This document shows positions 29,761 through 29,876 of a stretch of DNA of 29,876 nt, piece by piece. The notes beneath the pieces were generated by a model. That model had not been told where the DNA came from and ran no database searches. It worked only from the letters and a program-made list of their open reading frames with translations. The translations under genes and the position numbers were made by a program. Numbering within the stretch: the first letter of the stretch is position 1; every line of letters starts with the position of its first letter. Source of the DNA: a virus; the IMG/VR virus record IMGVR_UViG_3300035698_008810, positions 1 to 29,876 of that record; one strand, written 5' to 3'.

Positions 29761-29876
29761 TTATACCCCCACTATGCCAAAGAAAACAGACTCATTTTCT
29801 AATTGCTCTTTAGCATAAGCAGGAAAATCTTTTAATTTCACGTTAGTTACTATCTGCTCTTCTACATCTAAACCTA
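29761..29876 (-). CDS. C-terminal end of a head-block gene, cut by the window edge
   Basis: The last 37 codons end at TAA 29761: GLDVEEQIVTNVKLKDFPAY, then AKEQLENESVFFGIVGV. The frame is open to the window edge. The next gene's ribosome site follows 7 bases later. In T4-like layouts the gene before the protease would be the portal or a core protein; the visible end is too short to tell. Confidence 0.65.
   Translation of the reverse strand, partial: GLDVEEQIVTNVKLKDFPAYAKEQLENESVFFGIVGV

Noticed and set aside
1-29876. CRISPR arrays, tRNA genes, integrase or attachment sites
   Set aside because: No direct repeats with even spacers, no cloverleaf with a tRNA-like T-arm and no recombinase motif were seen.

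Overview
The window is the virion-structure block of a contractile-tailed (myovirus-type) phage with AT-rich DNA. Every supported gene is on the minus strand, so transcription runs from the right end to the left. Genes are packed tightly, with TAATG or ATGA stop/start overlaps and AGGAG-type ribosome sites. The head, sheath, tube and several baseplate proteins have T4-like signatures (prohead protease, gp23-type capsid protein, gp18 sheath, gp19 tube, gp26-type zinc protein, gp53, gp25, gp6/J). The baseplate also has P2/CIS-type parts (gpD-like hub, gpI-like wedge, CIS tube protein, PAAR tip). No DNA replication gene, tRNA, CRISPR or integrase is visible. The host cannot be named; the low GC and a lipobox protein fit many low-GC bacteria.

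Layout in transcription order. Head: a partial gene at the right edge, a small 85-aa protein, a protease-scaffold fusion with strong acidic and basic blocks, the major capsid protein, then a strong bidirectional terminator. Neck and tail end: 163, 349, 175, 143 and 255 aa proteins and a 59-aa peptide. Tail shaft: sheath, tube, a terminator, a gp26-family zinc protein with a probable programmed frameshift extension, and the tape measure. Baseplate: CIS tube/LysM-associated protein, gp53-like, gpD-like hub, gp5/VgrG-like spike, a small 59-aa peptide, a DUF5662-like HD protein, gp25-like wedge, a zinc-ribbon peptide, an HNH endonuclease, gp6/J wedge, an unknown protein, and a gpI-like wedge. Appendages: membrane protein, two fibre/adaptor proteins, a collar-domain fibre, a Tfa-like fibre chaperone, a PAAR tip, a lipoprotein, a Lys/Glu-rich protein, small membrane proteins, a second fibre gene, a LLH-type holin, and more fibre-associated genes cut by the left edge.

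The most interesting points: (1) a +1 (or -2) frameshift site, T7 followed by CGG, at the end of the gp26-family gene, opening a 62-codon frame that ends 11 bases before the tape measure start. This is the G/GT tail-chaperone layout in a T4-type gene. (2) A protease-scaffold polyprotein whose acidic and basic blocks resemble a fusion of the T4 gp21, gp67, gp68 and gp22 functions. (3) A domain shared between the gpI-like wedge protein and a free 125-aa appendage protein. (4) A WD-rich motif shared by neck and baseplate proteins. (5) Two reading frames that lack a usual start codon at the expected distance from a good ribosome site. (6) Several strong intergenic palindromes, one containing a T4-like late promoter box.
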